Assembly: GCA_035765535.1 (NCBI GenBank)
Contig: DASTXE010000006.1
Coordinates: forward strand, 310,001-374,000
Reading direction: 5' to 3'
DNA: 64,000 nt
Source: Rickettsiales bacterium
GTDB taxonomy: Bacteria > Pseudomonadota > Alphaproteobacteria > Rickettsiales > JABCZZ01
The notes beneath the pieces are model-generated. The model searched no databases and was not told the DNA's origin. It saw only the letters and a program-made list of their open reading frames with translations. The position numbers were made by a program, and so were the translations under genes. Numbering within the stretch: the first letter of the stretch is position 1; each line of letters begins with the position of its first letter. Below are positions 37,902-47,318 of the stretch, one piece after another.

Positions 37902-39638
37902 TCAGGTCCTGCGCTCTTTATGCTTCTTCTTGAAGTGATGCTTCGGTTTTCCACCGTCGCCATGCTTCTTGAAAGGCGATTTGCGGTCATTATGCTTTTT
38001 GTGGACTTTGTGCGAACCGCCCTTGCCCTGTTCAGGCGTGCCCGGCGTTCCTTGTATCTGTGTCACCACAATATTCTTCTCTATCCTGCCGCCCTCGCCT
38101 ATGGCTTTGAAGAAATTCTCCACACAGTCGGCAACAAGCTCCACATGGGTTTCATTCTGGTGAATCTTAATCGCGCCGATCTGCCGCTTGGTGATATTGC
38201 CCTTGCCGCAAAGCATCGGCAATATCCAGCGTGCCTCTGCCGACATGTCACGCCCGGCGGAAAGCGATATCCAGACACTGTCCTTGAAATCCTCGCGGGA
38301 CGCTTTTTTGCTATCGGCAGCAGGCGCCGCATCCAGCAATTCTTCCGGAGCGGGTTTCTGGGCGTTATGCAGGCGCAGCAACGCCGCCGCAATCTGTTCG
38401 GGCCGATGGCGCGCAAGCAGTTCCGCAATCGCCGGTTTTTCTTCGTCTTTTATCTTTTCATTAAACACCGGATTCGCCAGGAAACGCTCACGGTCGCGTT
38501 CCAGAATATTTTCAATCGAAGGCGGCTTACCCCACGCTGCCTTCACCTTGGCATTCTGCAGCACGATCTCCGCGCGCCTGCGCCCGTTATGCGGGACAAT
38601 CAGCACGCTGATCCCCTTGCTGCCCGCACGCCCGGTGCGACCGCTGCGGTGCAGCAGGATATCGCGGTTCTTAGGAATATCCGCATGGATCACCAGCGCC
38701 AGCCCCGGCAGGTCGATTCCTCTTGAGGCAACATCCGTTGCCACGCATACATTCGCGCGGCCATCGCGTAACGCCTGCAGCGCATGGCTGCGCTCGCTCT
38801 GGCTTAATTCTCCCGAAAGCGCAACGACGGAAAACCCGCGGTTGGTCAGGCGGCTGGTAAGGTGATTGACTTCCACGCGGGTGCCGCAGAAAATAATCGC
38901 GCTTTTCGCATCGTGATAACGCAATGTATTGATAATCGCATTTTCGCGGTCGCTCGGTGCAATGCTAAGTGCCTGATATTCAATATCCGCATGCTGTTTT
39001 TCCTCTTCCCGCGTGCTGATGCGCTTTGCGTCTTTCTGGTATTCTCTTGCCATGGTGCTGATGGCTTTGGAAACCGTCGCGGAAAACATCAGCGTGCGGC
39101 GTTCCTTCGGCGCAGTGTCGAGAATATATTGCAGCTCCTCGCGGAAGCCCATATCGAGCATTTCGTCTGCTTCGTCGAGCACCACGGCTTTCAGCTGGCT
39201 CGTATCGAACGATCCGCGCTCCACATGGTCTTTCAGACGCCCCGGCGTGCCGACCACGATATGGGGATTACGGCTCAATGCCTGTCGTTCAGCACGCATA
39301 TCCATTCCGCCAACGCACGAAGCCACCGTCCCGCCGCTTGCACCGTACAGCCATTCAAGCTCACGCGTCACCTGCAGCGCCAGTTCACGTGTCGGAGCAA
39401 TGACCAGCGCCAGCGGAGCCGCCACTTTGCCAAAGGACTGTTCCTTCCCTAACAGCGTCGGCGCCAGCGCTAGACCAAATGCAACCGTCTTGCCCGATCC
39501 CGTCTGCGCGGAAACCAGCAAGTCGGAGTTTTGCAGCTCCGGCGCCACCACAGCCTGTTGCACGGAAGTAAGGCTGGTATAGCCACGTTTTGCCAATGCG
39601 GCACTAAGTGCGGGAATAACGCCGGGAAATTCAGTCAT
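37902..39638 (-). CDS. DEAD-box RNA helicase with DbpA-type RNA-binding domain
   Basis: Motif I AQTGSGKT (44-51), the APTRELALQ Ia motif, VLDEADEML (DEAD), SAT and HRSGRTGRAG (motif VI) define a DEAD-box helicase. Residues about 445-520 (VWISLSAGRDMSAEARWILP) fit the DbpA/CsdA RNA-binding domain, and the tail is rich in Lys and His. At 578 aa it resembles CsdA/DeaD-type helicases acting in ribosome assembly and cold adaptation. Confidence 0.88.
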   Translation of the reverse strand: MTEFPGVIPALSAALAKRGYTSLTSVQQAVVAPELQNSDLLVSAQTGSGKTVAFGLALAPTLLGKEQSFGKVAAPLALVIAPTRELALQVTRELEWLYGASGGTVASCVGGMDMRAERQALSRNPHIVVGTPGRLKDHVERGSFDTSQLKAVVLDEADEMLDMGFREELQYILDTAPKERRTLMFSATVSKAISTMAREYQKDAKRISTREEEKQHADIEYQALSIAPSDRENAIINTLRYHDAKSAIIFCGTRVEVNHLTSRLTNRGFSVVALSGELSQSERSHALQALRDGRANVCVATDVASRGIDLPGLALVIHADIPKNRDILLHRSGRTGRAGSKGISVLIVPHNGRRRAEIVLQNAKVKAAWGKPPSIENILERDRERFLANPVFNEKIKDEEKPAIAELLARHRPEQIAAALLRLHNAQKPAPEELLDAAPAADSKKASREDFKDSVWISLSAGRDMSAEARWILPMLCGKGNITKRQIGAIKIHQNETHVELVADCVENFFKAIGEGGRIEKNIVVTQIQGTPGTPEQGKGGSHKVHKKHNDRKSPFKKHGDGGKPKHHFKKKHKERRT

Positions 39639-39729
39639 ATGCTCTTCTTTCTAATGTGAGGCTATCTCATACGCGCTTAAGAGGTATTCAACAACAAATA
39701 AAAGCATTAGATCCCAATCTACTACTTGT

Positions 39730-40380
39730 TTATCTCGCAATATCCTTCCCTGAACCGCCTTTCATAAGCGTTGCACATGCAGAACGGCATTCTGCACAGG
39801 TTGCAGGGTCCCATACACGCCACGGTGACTGTTCTCCTAAGGGCCTACCCTCATTATAGTAGATTGCAACATCCGTGGCATCGGGAGCATCCGGTTTAAT
39901 CATGGCTCGTATACTATGAATATCCTGAGGATCAATCGTTTGAATTACATCAGTTGTTAAGCGTGCTGTAGAACCCGCCCCTACCATTCTTTCCGGCTGC
40001 TGCTGCGCAAACGGCACGGTTTCATCGACTACATATTTTTGCTGGAGCATGGGGCTTTGTAAAAGCAGATCCGCCTGCAATCCCCCATGATCATGGAGGC
40101 CGCATTCCTTCATCGGAGCCCAGCGATTAAAAATCAGCCTTAAATGATCGGTTTGGAGTACGTCGATCCCAAATAACGGCTCATTCGGGTTTCTGGGCCC
40201 TATTAAATCCCTTAGCTGCTCTTCGGTTAAACCCCTCATTCTTTCAAGCAATGCCTGTACCTGGGGACGGGTCGGATTCTCCAGCCTTTCCATATCGGCC
40301 ATTAAGTCGGGCTCACCTGCCTGTGTCAGTAAATCCCTCAGCTTTTGGGTTTTAGCTTCATCACCATTAAACCACTGCAT
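39730..40380 (-). CDS. Cupin protein, cysteine-dioxygenase-like
   Basis: A 216-aa protein with a cupin iron motif in CGLHDHGG and a later IHSI histidine, in the arrangement of cysteine dioxygenase and related thiol dioxygenases (two His then one His, 3-His iron site). The N-terminal 70 residues are helical and unlike the family. The C-terminus has Cys-rich TCAECRSAC. A GAGGAA site fixes the start. Substrate unknown. Confidence 0.5.
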   Translation of the reverse strand: MQWFNGDEAKTQKLRDLLTQAGEPDLMADMERLENPTRPQVQALLERMRGLTEEQLRDLIGPRNPNEPLFGIDVLQTDHLRLIFNRWAPMKECGLHDHGGLQADLLLQSPMLQQKYVVDETVPFAQQQPERMVGAGSTARLTTDVIQTIDPQDIHSIRAMIKPDAPDATDVAIYYNEGRPLGEQSPWRVWDPATCAECRSACATLMKGGSGKDIAR

Positions 40381-40522
40381 ATATTCCTCAAAATTAGATT
40401 AAATCCGCATTTTGCAGCAATATAGCATTTCTAGTGTTAATATATTATTAATGGGATAAATCAATTTCAGGTAGCATTGCAATGAGCACCTGGCTCATAT
40501 TAGGCAAAAAAATACTTGCTGC

Positions 40523-42646
40523 TTACCCCGCCCGCACGCGCTGCAGGAAACTATCCACCTGAGCGTTCAGGTCTTGCGCATGTTGGGTGAGTTCTCTGGA
40601 TGCCACCACAATCTGCTCGGAAGCCATGCCTGCATGGTTGGAGGAAGCATGAACATCTTCCAGACTATGCGCGATGGACTGCGTGCTGGCTGCCGCCGTC
40701 TGCATGTTCTTTGCGATTTCATTCGTCGTGGCCGACTGCTCTTCCACCGCAGAAGCCACATTGGAAGTCGCCTGTGAAATCGATCCCACCGAACCGCCGA
40801 TTTCCGAAAGAGCCGAAATAATATCTTGCGCGGCATGGCGCATTTCATCCACAATAACCTTGATTTCCGCAGTGGTTTTATTGGTCTTATTGGCAAGGTC
40901 CTTCACCTCCCCCGCCACCACGGCAAAACCCTTGCCCGCTTCCCCGGCACGGGCAGCCTCAATCGTTGCATTCAGCGACAGCAGGTTAACCTGCCCGGCA
41001 ATCTGCGCGATCATATTCATCGCATCCGCTACCTTAACCGTCGCTTCATTCAGCGCATTGGCAGCGCGGTCGGCATTATGCGCCTTCTCCTGTGACTGGC
41101 TGACCAGCACAGTGGTCTTCTGAAGCTGGCTGGAGATTTCCTTCACAGTTGCGGAAAGCTCTTCCGCAGCCGCGGCGACGGATTGCACATTGGACGTTGC
41201 ACTCGCAGCCGCGCTGCTTGCAGCGGATACCTTGACGACGCTGTCCTTCGCAGTTCCGGACATTTCCTGGGCCGATTGTGAAAACTGTGCAGCAGCTGAG
41301 GAAACGATATTCACAATGCTTTTGACGCTCTGCTCGAAATCGGTCGCCATACGTTCCTGAGTTAGCTTCTTCTCCTCCTCAAGCTCTTTCTTCTCCAGCA
41401 CCCCATAAGCCAGTTTTGCCTGCAAAGCCTTCACAAGCGTGAGCGTATGCTGTAACTCATCGTCACCGACTTCGATCTGGTTATCGTATTTCCCTCCGGC
41501 AATCGAATTCAGGCTCGAATCCATATAGGTCAGGCGTGCTGTAATAACCTTGCGGATAAGCCTTGTAATGAAAAAAGCAGCTACAATAGAAACCAGTACT
41601 GTGGTTATATTGACAGCCAGCCCGACAGCCGTATCGCTTTTGGCCTGATCATACTCGCTCTTTGCCACATCCATCTGCAATTGCATGAGCTTCTGGTTAG
41701 CTACCTCAACTGCATTAAAAAGCGGATGTGCATTCGGCAGGAAGCGGGCAAGTTCTTCCTTCTTGTTAGCTCTGGCAAGCTCCAGCGCCGGCCGGAGACC
41801 GGATGCAATATACTTCTCATACTGCTCGACATATTTGGCCGCCAGCACCGTTTCTTCAGCGGTCAGATAGGTAGCCATATAATCCGCCCATACTTTTTCC
41901 ATCCGGGGAATCGCTTCTTCCGTTGCCCGAATGTGCGGCGTGGGATCTTCCTGTCCGCCCGCAATGTAACTCAAATGCAGCATCGTGCTGTAAAGCGTGG
42001 TATGCACCTCCGCCAGCTGGCCTGCCGGTATGGTGCGGTCTTCATAGACGGTACGCAATGACTCAGTGGTCTTAAATTTATAATAGGTCCCGACTGCGCT
42101 CGTAATGAGAATGAACGCGCAAAGTATTCCTCCCATCGCAATAATTTTGGAACTGAACTTATCGAACCAGCGCCGGATTTGCGCGTTTCGGGAATAATCA
42201 ACAATCCTACCATGCTCAATTCTTAAAGAGCCCGCTTCGTCATTCACAAAGCGCTTGTAAATTTTACTGACCGCTTCCGTAACAGAAGGGTCAGGTTTAC
42301 TGCGGATTGAGATATATCCCATGATCGCATCATTCTCAACCACAGGCATGGCATTGGCATGCACCCAGTAATGATCACCATTCTTTATACGATTTTTTAC
42401 ATACCCGCTCCACGGCCTGCCTGCTTTCAGGTCACGCCACATATCTTCAAATGCCTGACGCGGCATATCGCTATGGCGGATAATATTATGCGGCTGGCCG
42501 AGCAGTTCTTCTTTATCGAATCCTGAAATATCGGTGAAATCTTTGTTTATAAACTTTATTTTTCCCTTTGCATCCGTACTTGATACGATAACAGAACCAT
42601 CTTTCATTAAGACTTCATTTTGGGTAACCGGGCCATTATCGCGCAT
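40523..42646 (-). CDS. PAS-domain methyl-accepting chemotaxis protein
   Basis: 707 aa: an Aer-like PAS domain (about 20-115: [31 protein letters not shown]...), a transmembrane helix near 170-190, a periplasmic 4-helix-bundle sensor, a second helix near 345-365, HAMP, and a C-terminal signalling domain with the hairpin [16 protein letters not shown]. The PAS pattern resembles aerotaxis sensors that bind FAD. An FNR-type site lies 65 bp upstream, so oxygen or redox may control its expression. cheA and cheW are not nearby. Confidence 0.88.
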   Translation of the reverse strand: MRDNGPVTQNEVLMKDGSVIVSSTDAKGKIKFINKDFTDISGFDKEELLGQPHNIIRHSDMPRQAFEDMWRDLKAGRPWSGYVKNRIKNGDHYWVHANAMPVVENDAIMGYISIRSKPDPSVTEAVSKIYKRFVNDEAGSLRIEHGRIVDYSRNAQIRRWFDKFSSKIIAMGGILCAFILITSAVGTYYKFKTTESLRTVYEDRTIPAGQLAEVHTTLYSTMLHLSYIAGGQEDPTPHIRATEEAIPRMEKVWADYMATYLTAEETVLAAKYVEQYEKYIASGLRPALELARANKKEELARFLPNAHPLFNAVEVANQKLMQLQMDVAKSEYDQAKSDTAVGLAVNITTVLVSIVAAFFITRLIRKVITARLTYMDSSLNSIAGGKYDNQIEVGDDELQHTLTLVKALQAKLAYGVLEKKELEEEKKLTQERMATDFEQSVKSIVNIVSSAAAQFSQSAQEMSGTAKDSVVKVSAASSAAASATSNVQSVAAAAEELSATVKEISSQLQKTTVLVSQSQEKAHNADRAANALNEATVKVADAMNMIAQIAGQVNLLSLNATIEAARAGEAGKGFAVVAGEVKDLANKTNKTTAEIKVIVDEMRHAAQDIISALSEIGGSVGSISQATSNVASAVEEQSATTNEIAKNMQTAAASTQSIAHSLEDVHASSNHAGMASEQIVVASRELTQHAQDLNAQVDSFLQRVRAG

Positions 42647-43057
42647 GAGTACTCCTGATTAACTACTGTTATTGCATAAACCAGCAATATCAGAATGGGA
42701 CACCTTAAGCTTGATTCTAGTCAAACCTATCGATTGATAACAATGAGCAAATACGCTCAATACAGTTAAAAATGATGTTATGAGAACCAAATAAGGAAAA
42801 TTTATCGTTGCAACTGAAAGCTGCTAGTCCGGTTTCACGTGCTTGGGTGCAATTGCGGGCCTTAGAGAAGCCGCTACTGGACCGAACGATTAGTATAAAA
42901 ATCATTATTTTGCATCCAGTTGGAATAATCCTTGGATTCGTATTCAGACACAATAGATTATATTGAAACTTAATGCGCTTACCTATCATCCCCCTAGCAT
43001 TTTTATGCCTTCTGTAGGCACCCTTAGCATAAGCATTTTTCCAGAAGAGGAGATCCT
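42647..43057. other. Intergenic region between chemoreceptor and FAD-Rieske gene
   Basis: 411 nt, A+T-rich, divergent promoters. It contains the FNR-type site at 42711. No credible gene is seen; short open frames here lack ribosome sites. Confidence 0.5.
42711..42724. promoter_or_regulatory. FNR/FixK-type site upstream of the chemoreceptor
   Basis: TTGATTCTAGTCAA fits TTGAY-N4-RTCAA. Its centre is 71.5 bp from the chemoreceptor ATG. A weak TATTGC lies 28.5 bp away on the minus strand in the -10 position. Confidence 0.6.
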
Positions 43058-44614
43058 ATGCAGCGCAGCAAAGATGAATCCGTTTCCGTGTGGCAGACCG
43101 ACGAAATGCAGGAACCCGTCTTCTCCACGCTTGCGGATAATTTAACCACCGAAATATGCATCGTCGGCGCAGGCATTGCGGGCCTCACGATAGGTTATCT
43201 TTTGGCAAAAGAAGGAAAATCCGTTGTCATTCTGGATGCATGGGGACTTGCGTCCGGCGAAACCAGCCGCACCACAGCCCATTTGACCGCTGTGCTGGAT
43301 GACAGGTTTTACAATCTGGAATCGCTATTTGGCGTAGAAAATAGCCGATTAGCAGCCGAAAGCCATATGGCCGCGATTAACCGCATCGAAAACATTATCA
43401 AAGCAGAAAATATCGACTGCGATTTCGAGCGTCTCGATGGTTATCTCGTGGCACTCGAGGACGACCAGAAGGATGCTTTCAATCAGGAGCATGATGCCTT
43501 AAGGCGCGCTGGCTTCGCGGATATGGATGTGCATACGCATGTTCCCGTTCCGGGCATTCAGCTATCCGCACCCACCATGCGTTTCCCTCAGCAAGGTACA
43601 TTCCACGCCACAAAATACATGACCGGACTCGCAAACACTTTTCTGCGCCTCGGCGGACAGATTTATACTGGCAGTCATGTCAATGAGGTCAAAGGCGGGA
43701 AAGCAGCCTATGTAAAAACCGACAATGGAATGCAGGTGCAGGCGAGCCATGTCGTCGTTGCTACGAACACGCCTGTCAATGACTGGGTGAAAATGCATAC
43801 CAAGCAGGCCGCTTACCGGACCTATGTTGTGGGTTTTGAGATTCCCAAGGATAGCTATCCCAACTTCCTGCTATGGGATATGCAGGATCCTTACCATTAT
43901 GTGCGCATCGTGCGCGGCAGCACGCATGATGTGCTGATCGTCGGGGGAGAAGATCATAAAACAGGACAGGCGCAGGACCCGGCAGACCGTTACCGCCGGC
44001 TGGAGCAATGGACACAGCGCTATTTCGCAACGATTGGAGCAGTGAAATACCGCTGGTCGGGACAGGTAATGGAACCTATAGACTCGCTGGCTTTTATAGG
44101 ACGCAATCCGGGGGACGAACATAATGTCTATATTGCAACCGGCGATTCCGGCAACGGCATGACGCACGGCACGATTGCAGGCATGCTAATCGCCGATCTC
44201 ATTCAGGGTCGCCCGAATGCATACGAAAAATTATACGACCCGGCACGCAAAACTCTGAAAGCCGTACCATGCTTTATCAAAGAAAATGCCAATGCTGCCG
44301 AGCGCATGGTGGCTGACCGTATCAAAGGAAGCAAAGTGGAAAGCGCGCTTGCTCTTCGTTCCGGCGAAGGAGCAGTATTGCGCGACGGCACTTCGAAAAT
44401 CGCGGTCTACAAGGATGAAAACGGCCAGTTGCACGAACGCTCGGCCGTCTGCCCGCACCTTGGATGTATCGTGCAGTGGAATCCGGGAGAGAAAAGCTGG
44501 GATTGCCCCTGTCATGGCTCCCGCTTCGGCATCAACGGAGAGATTCTGAACGGCCCGGCGACAAAACCGCTGGATACTCTTGAAGCAAAGAGCCCGCGCA
44601 AAGCATCTGCATAA
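43058..44614 (+). CDS. FAD-dependent oxidoreductase with C-terminal Rieske domain
   Basis: DAO-family FAD enzyme: dinucleotide motif GAGIAG (37-42) followed by LDAWGLASGETSRTTAH; FAD C-terminal site YIATGDSGNGMTHG. The last 110 residues form a Rieske 2Fe-2S domain with CPHLGC (465-470) and CPCHGS (483-488). Such fusions are known as a group of uncertain substrate. A GAGGAG site precedes the start. It ends two nt from the convergent anti-sigma gene. Confidence 0.9.
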   Translation: MQRSKDESVSVWQTDEMQEPVFSTLADNLTTEICIVGAGIAGLTIGYLLAKEGKSVVILDAWGLASGETSRTTAHLTAVLDDRFYNLESLFGVENSRLAAESHMAAINRIENIIKAENIDCDFERLDGYLVALEDDQKDAFNQEHDALRRAGFADMDVHTHVPVPGIQLSAPTMRFPQQGTFHATKYMTGLANTFLRLGGQIYTGSHVNEVKGGKAAYVKTDNGMQVQASHVVVATNTPVNDWVKMHTKQAAYRTYVVGFEIPKDSYPNFLLWDMQDPYHYVRIVRGSTHDVLIVGGEDHKTGQAQDPADRYRRLEQWTQRYFATIGAVKYRWSGQVMEPIDSLAFIGRNPGDEHNVYIATGDSGNGMTHGTIAGMLIADLIQGRPNAYEKLYDPARKTLKAVPCFIKENANAAERMVADRIKGSKVESALALRSGEGAVLRDGTSKIAVYKDENGQLHERSAVCPHLGCIVQWNPGEKSWDCPCHGSRFGINGEILNGPATKPLDTLEAKSPRKASA

Positions 44615-44616
44615 GC

Positions 44617-45384
44617 TTATAGCTCTTTCTGTATCAGCTGCGTGAGAGCCTTGAGCTCCTGCATATTCAGGTCGGATACTGCAATAAAGCGCATATGGTT
44701 CTGCTGCCAGCGTATGACATTGTAACCGCGTTCAGAACCGGTTTGCGATGAAGCGCTTTCTTCCTGCACGGGAAAAATGAACACATTGATAATATGTTTG
44801 TTACGGCGATACGTGAGTGCCGCTGTGTTCTGGTGCTGCAGATAATCAAGCCTCCCACCGAGCAGCGGATAGCCTTGCGCAGCGAAATCATAAACCGGTG
44901 GTGAAAAATCGAGCTTACCCGTAAACCAGGGTTTCACCGTATGGCGATCGGAAGAGGCGACATCATTCAGATGCTCCGCCATGAGCGAGCGCACATGTTC
45001 CGAAACCGCTTCATCCATCCATGCATCCTGACTTCCCGGCGCAGCAACATAGAGAATGCTGGCAGCCGCAAGCGCCGCGGCGGAAAATGCAGGAGCAAGC
45101 CAGTGGCGTGCCTTCTCCAGCATCGCCTGCCATGTACCCTCCGAATCCGAACTCTGGGCTGCAACAGCCGCAAATACATTGCTGCTAAGCGAAGCAGGAG
45201 CCTCAAAATACTGCGCATGCGCCTTCACCCCGGAAGACAGATGCTGTATTTCCCTATATTCGTGCCTGCACGAAGAACAGGATTCCAGATGTTCGGCAAC
45301 AAGCATGCTCTTCGCCGGTTCCAGTTCGTTGTCCAGATAACCATGCAGCAAACGCAAACAATCGTTACAGTTCATTTCAGTCAT
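44617..45384 (-). CDS. Zinc-binding anti-sigma factor (ZAS type)
   Basis: A 255-aa membrane anti-sigma factor: HLESCSSC gives the H-x3-C-x2-C zinc motif with an N-terminal Cys pair (CNDC), then a transmembrane helix around residue 100 and a periplasmic domain. It overlaps the ECF sigma gene by 8 nt, as expected for a sigma/anti-sigma pair. The zinc motif suggests redox or metal sensing. Confidence 0.88.
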   Translation of the reverse strand: MTEMNCNDCLRLLHGYLDNELEPAKSMLVAEHLESCSSCRHEYREIQHLSSGVKAHAQYFEAPASLSSNVFAAVAAQSSDSEGTWQAMLEKARHWLAPAFSAAALAAASILYVAAPGSQDAWMDEAVSEHVRSLMAEHLNDVASSDRHTVKPWFTGKLDFSPPVYDFAAQGYPLLGGRLDYLQHQNTAALTYRRNKHIINVFIFPVQEESASSQTGSERGYNVIRWQQNHMRFIAVSDLNMQELKALTQLIQKEL

Positions 45385-45907
45385 GGGAATACAATTTCAA
45401 TAATTCCGTTTTCAGCATCTTCCGCGCACGCGCCAGCCGCGACATCACCGTTCCTATGGGAATTTCTATTACCGCAGAAATATCCTTATACGCCATCTCC
45501 TCAAGTTCTTTCAGGATAATCACTTCGCGAAACGGCAGTGCCAATGCCGCCAGCGCTTTATGCAGCAAGGCAGCATCCTGATTTCGTATTGCCGCCAATT
45601 CCGGTGTCTGCATATGCCCGAGAATATGGTCGTCTTCAGCTATTTCATCGCCGATACTCACCTCACGATACACCCCGGACTGTTTCAGCCATGTGTAACT
45701 CTGGTTACGCACAATGGCGAGCAACCATGCCCGCGCATTTCCATCCGTAAAGCGATGCATGAAACGAAATGCCCTTAAGTAACTCTCCTGCACCACATCC
45801 TGTGCGGCGCTCTCACTGCCGGTAAGCCAGCGCGCAAGATTATACGACGCGTTCATATGGGGCGCGAATAACTCGTTAAAACGTTTCACATCAGCCTTGG
45901 GGTTCAT
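45377..45907 (-). CDS. ECF-family RNA polymerase sigma factor
   Basis: 176 aa with sigma-2 (LARWLTGSESAAQDVVQESYLRAFR) and sigma-4 (LPFREVIILKELEEMAYKDISAVI... helix-turn-helix). It is co-transcribed with its anti-sigma factor. The promoter facing it (GGGAAT-N18-GTTCTAT) ends about 12 nt upstream of the ATG and mirrors the promoter of the divergent metallophosphoesterase-cupredoxin operon, so positive autoregulation is likely. Confidence 0.92.
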   Translation of the reverse strand: MNPKADVKRFNELFAPHMNASYNLARWLTGSESAAQDVVQESYLRAFRFMHRFTDGNARAWLLAIVRNQSYTWLKQSGVYREVSIGDEIAEDDHILGHMQTPELAAIRNQDAALLHKALAALALPFREVIILKELEEMAYKDISAVIEIPIGTVMSRLARARKMLKTELLKLYSHD

Positions 45908-45919
45908 TCATCCATCTCT

Positions 45920-45950
45920 ATAGAACTGACCTTGCGCCCGTTTTATTCCC
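45920..45950 (-). promoter_or_regulatory. ECF-type promoter of the sigma/anti-sigma operon
   Basis: On the minus strand GGGAAT (45950-45945), an 18-nt spacer, then GTTCTAT (45926-45920). Spacing and elements equal those of the divergent promoter. The -35 arms of the two promoters form a 12-bp inverted repeat. Confidence 0.72.
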
Positions 45951-45971
45951 GGATGCTAAAATTTTTTTACC

Positions 45972-46002
45972 GGGAATAAAAACGCATGAAGGAAAGTTAT
46001 AT
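45972..46002 (+). promoter_or_regulatory. ECF-type promoter of the metallophosphoesterase operon
   Basis: GGGAAT (45972-45977), 18-nt spacer, GTTATAT (45996-46002), 45 nt upstream of the gene start. Matches the divergent sigma-operon promoter. Confidence 0.72.
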
Positions 46003-46046
46003 ATCCCGAATGCCATTCTCACAAGCTATTAACTTATGGAGCTTTT

Positions 46047-46991
46047 ATGACTGATGACTCTTCTTCCGGCATAAGCCGCAGATCTTTCCTCAAATGTTCG
46101 GCATGGGCGGGAACCGGCGTAATATGGGGACTGGTGGGCGGAATCCCGCGTGCCTTCGCCCTAGACGATGCCACCAATCTTTCCGCTTCCGGGAAACTGG
46201 ACAGAAACTTCCACTTCATACAGATCAGTGACAGTCATATCGGCTTTAACAAGGCGGCCAATCCCGCTCCCGTTAAAACGCTGCAGGAAGCAATCGGCAA
46301 GATCAATGCGTTTCCTATAAAACCGTCCCTGATTCTCCATACAGGCGATATAACCCATCTTTCAAAAGCTTCTGAATTCGATACCGCGGCAGAAGTGCTT
46401 AAAGCGCTACCCGCCCCCGTGCATTACGTCCCTGGGGAACATGATGTGATCGACGAAGGCGCAGGCAAGCTCTACATGGAACGCTACGGCAAAGGCACCA
46501 AAGGTCAGGGCTGGTATAGTTTTGACGATCACGGCGTTCATTTCATAGCGCTCATTAATGTCTTCAATTTCCAGAACGGACAGGAAACCAGCCTCGGAGC
46601 CGAGCAGCTAAAATGGCTGGCGGATGATCTGCGCGCCGTCAATATTAATACACCTATCGTGGTGTTCGCCCATATTCCGCTCTGGAGCATTTACAAATCG
46701 TGGGGCTGGGGCACGCAGGACGGGGAACAGGCACTCGCCCTGCTGCGGAAATACGGTTCGGTCACCATATTGAACGGCCATATTCATCAGGTGATTCAGA
46801 AAGTGGAAGGCAACATAACCTTCCACACCGCCCGTGGCACGGCCTATCCGCAGCCCGCTCCCGGCGCAGCCCCTGCCCCCGGCCCCATGCTTGTGCCTGC
46901 CGATAAGTTGCGCACCTATCTCGGCATTACGGACGTAACAACTGTGCAGGGTTCCCACGCGCTGGCACTCGTAAATTCAACATTATCGTAA
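46047..46991 (+). CDS. Tat-exported metallophosphoesterase
   Basis: A 314-aa calcineurin-like phosphoesterase: Tat signal SRRSFLK (10-16) with hydrophobic core to AFA; DSHIGF, HTGDITH, GEHDVID, HIPLW and NGHIHQ metal motifs. The usual GNHD reads GEHD here. Exported to the periplasm. It heads an operon with a cupredoxin, both probably under the ECF sigma next door. Substrate unknown. Confidence 0.85.
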   Translation: MTDDSSSGISRRSFLKCSAWAGTGVIWGLVGGIPRAFALDDATNLSASGKLDRNFHFIQISDSHIGFNKAANPAPVKTLQEAIGKINAFPIKPSLILHTGDITHLSKASEFDTAAEVLKALPAPVHYVPGEHDVIDEGAGKLYMERYGKGTKGQGWYSFDDHGVHFIALINVFNFQNGQETSLGAEQLKWLADDLRAVNINTPIVVFAHIPLWSIYKSWGWGTQDGEQALALLRKYGSVTILNGHIHQVIQKVEGNITFHTARGTAYPQPAPGAAPAPGPMLVPADKLRTYLGITDVTTVQGSHALALVNSTLS

Positions 46992-47005
46992 GGAAAGTAA
47001 CGTTT

Positions 47006-47317
47006 ATGAAAAACTTTATACGCGCCGCCATTATAATACTCATGACCTCTTCTTCACAGGCATGGGCAAAAGACACCGTCATTGAGATCAAAAACCACCA
47101 GTTCACTCCCGCAGCGATTACCGTGACAGCAGGCACGACCGTAATCTGGATAAATAAAGACGACGATCCGCACACTGTGCTTGCGAAAGGCGGCGTGTTC
47201 CATTCCGCCGCGCTGGATACAAACGATAAATATTCTTATACTTTCACCAAACCTGGCACGTACAAATATCTCTGCACGATGCACCCGGTTATGACAGGCA
47301 GTATTATCGTGAAATAA
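47006..47317 (+). CDS. Periplasmic cupredoxin
   Basis: A 103-aa blue-copper-like protein with signal peptide (1-21) and type 1 copper ligands His56, Cys90, His93, Met96 (CTMHPVM). Plastocyanin/pseudoazurin-like small electron carriers or copper chaperones have this set. It follows the metallophosphoesterase by 14 nt. It ends one nt from the convergent barrel gene. Confidence 0.85.
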   Translation: MKNFIRAAIIILMTSSSQAWAKDTVIEIKNHQFTPAAITVTAGTTVIWINKDDDPHTVLAKGGVFHSAALDTNDKYSYTFTKPGTYKYLCTMHPVMTGSIIVK

Positions 47318-47318
47318 A

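Noticed and set aside
37920..38726. 268-codon open frame antisense to the DEAD-box helicase
   Set aside because: Shadow frame, no ribosome site, Arg/Leu-rich.
42963..43145. 60-codon open frame upstream of the FAD-Rieske gene
   Set aside because: Overlaps the true gene start in another frame and lacks a ribosome site.
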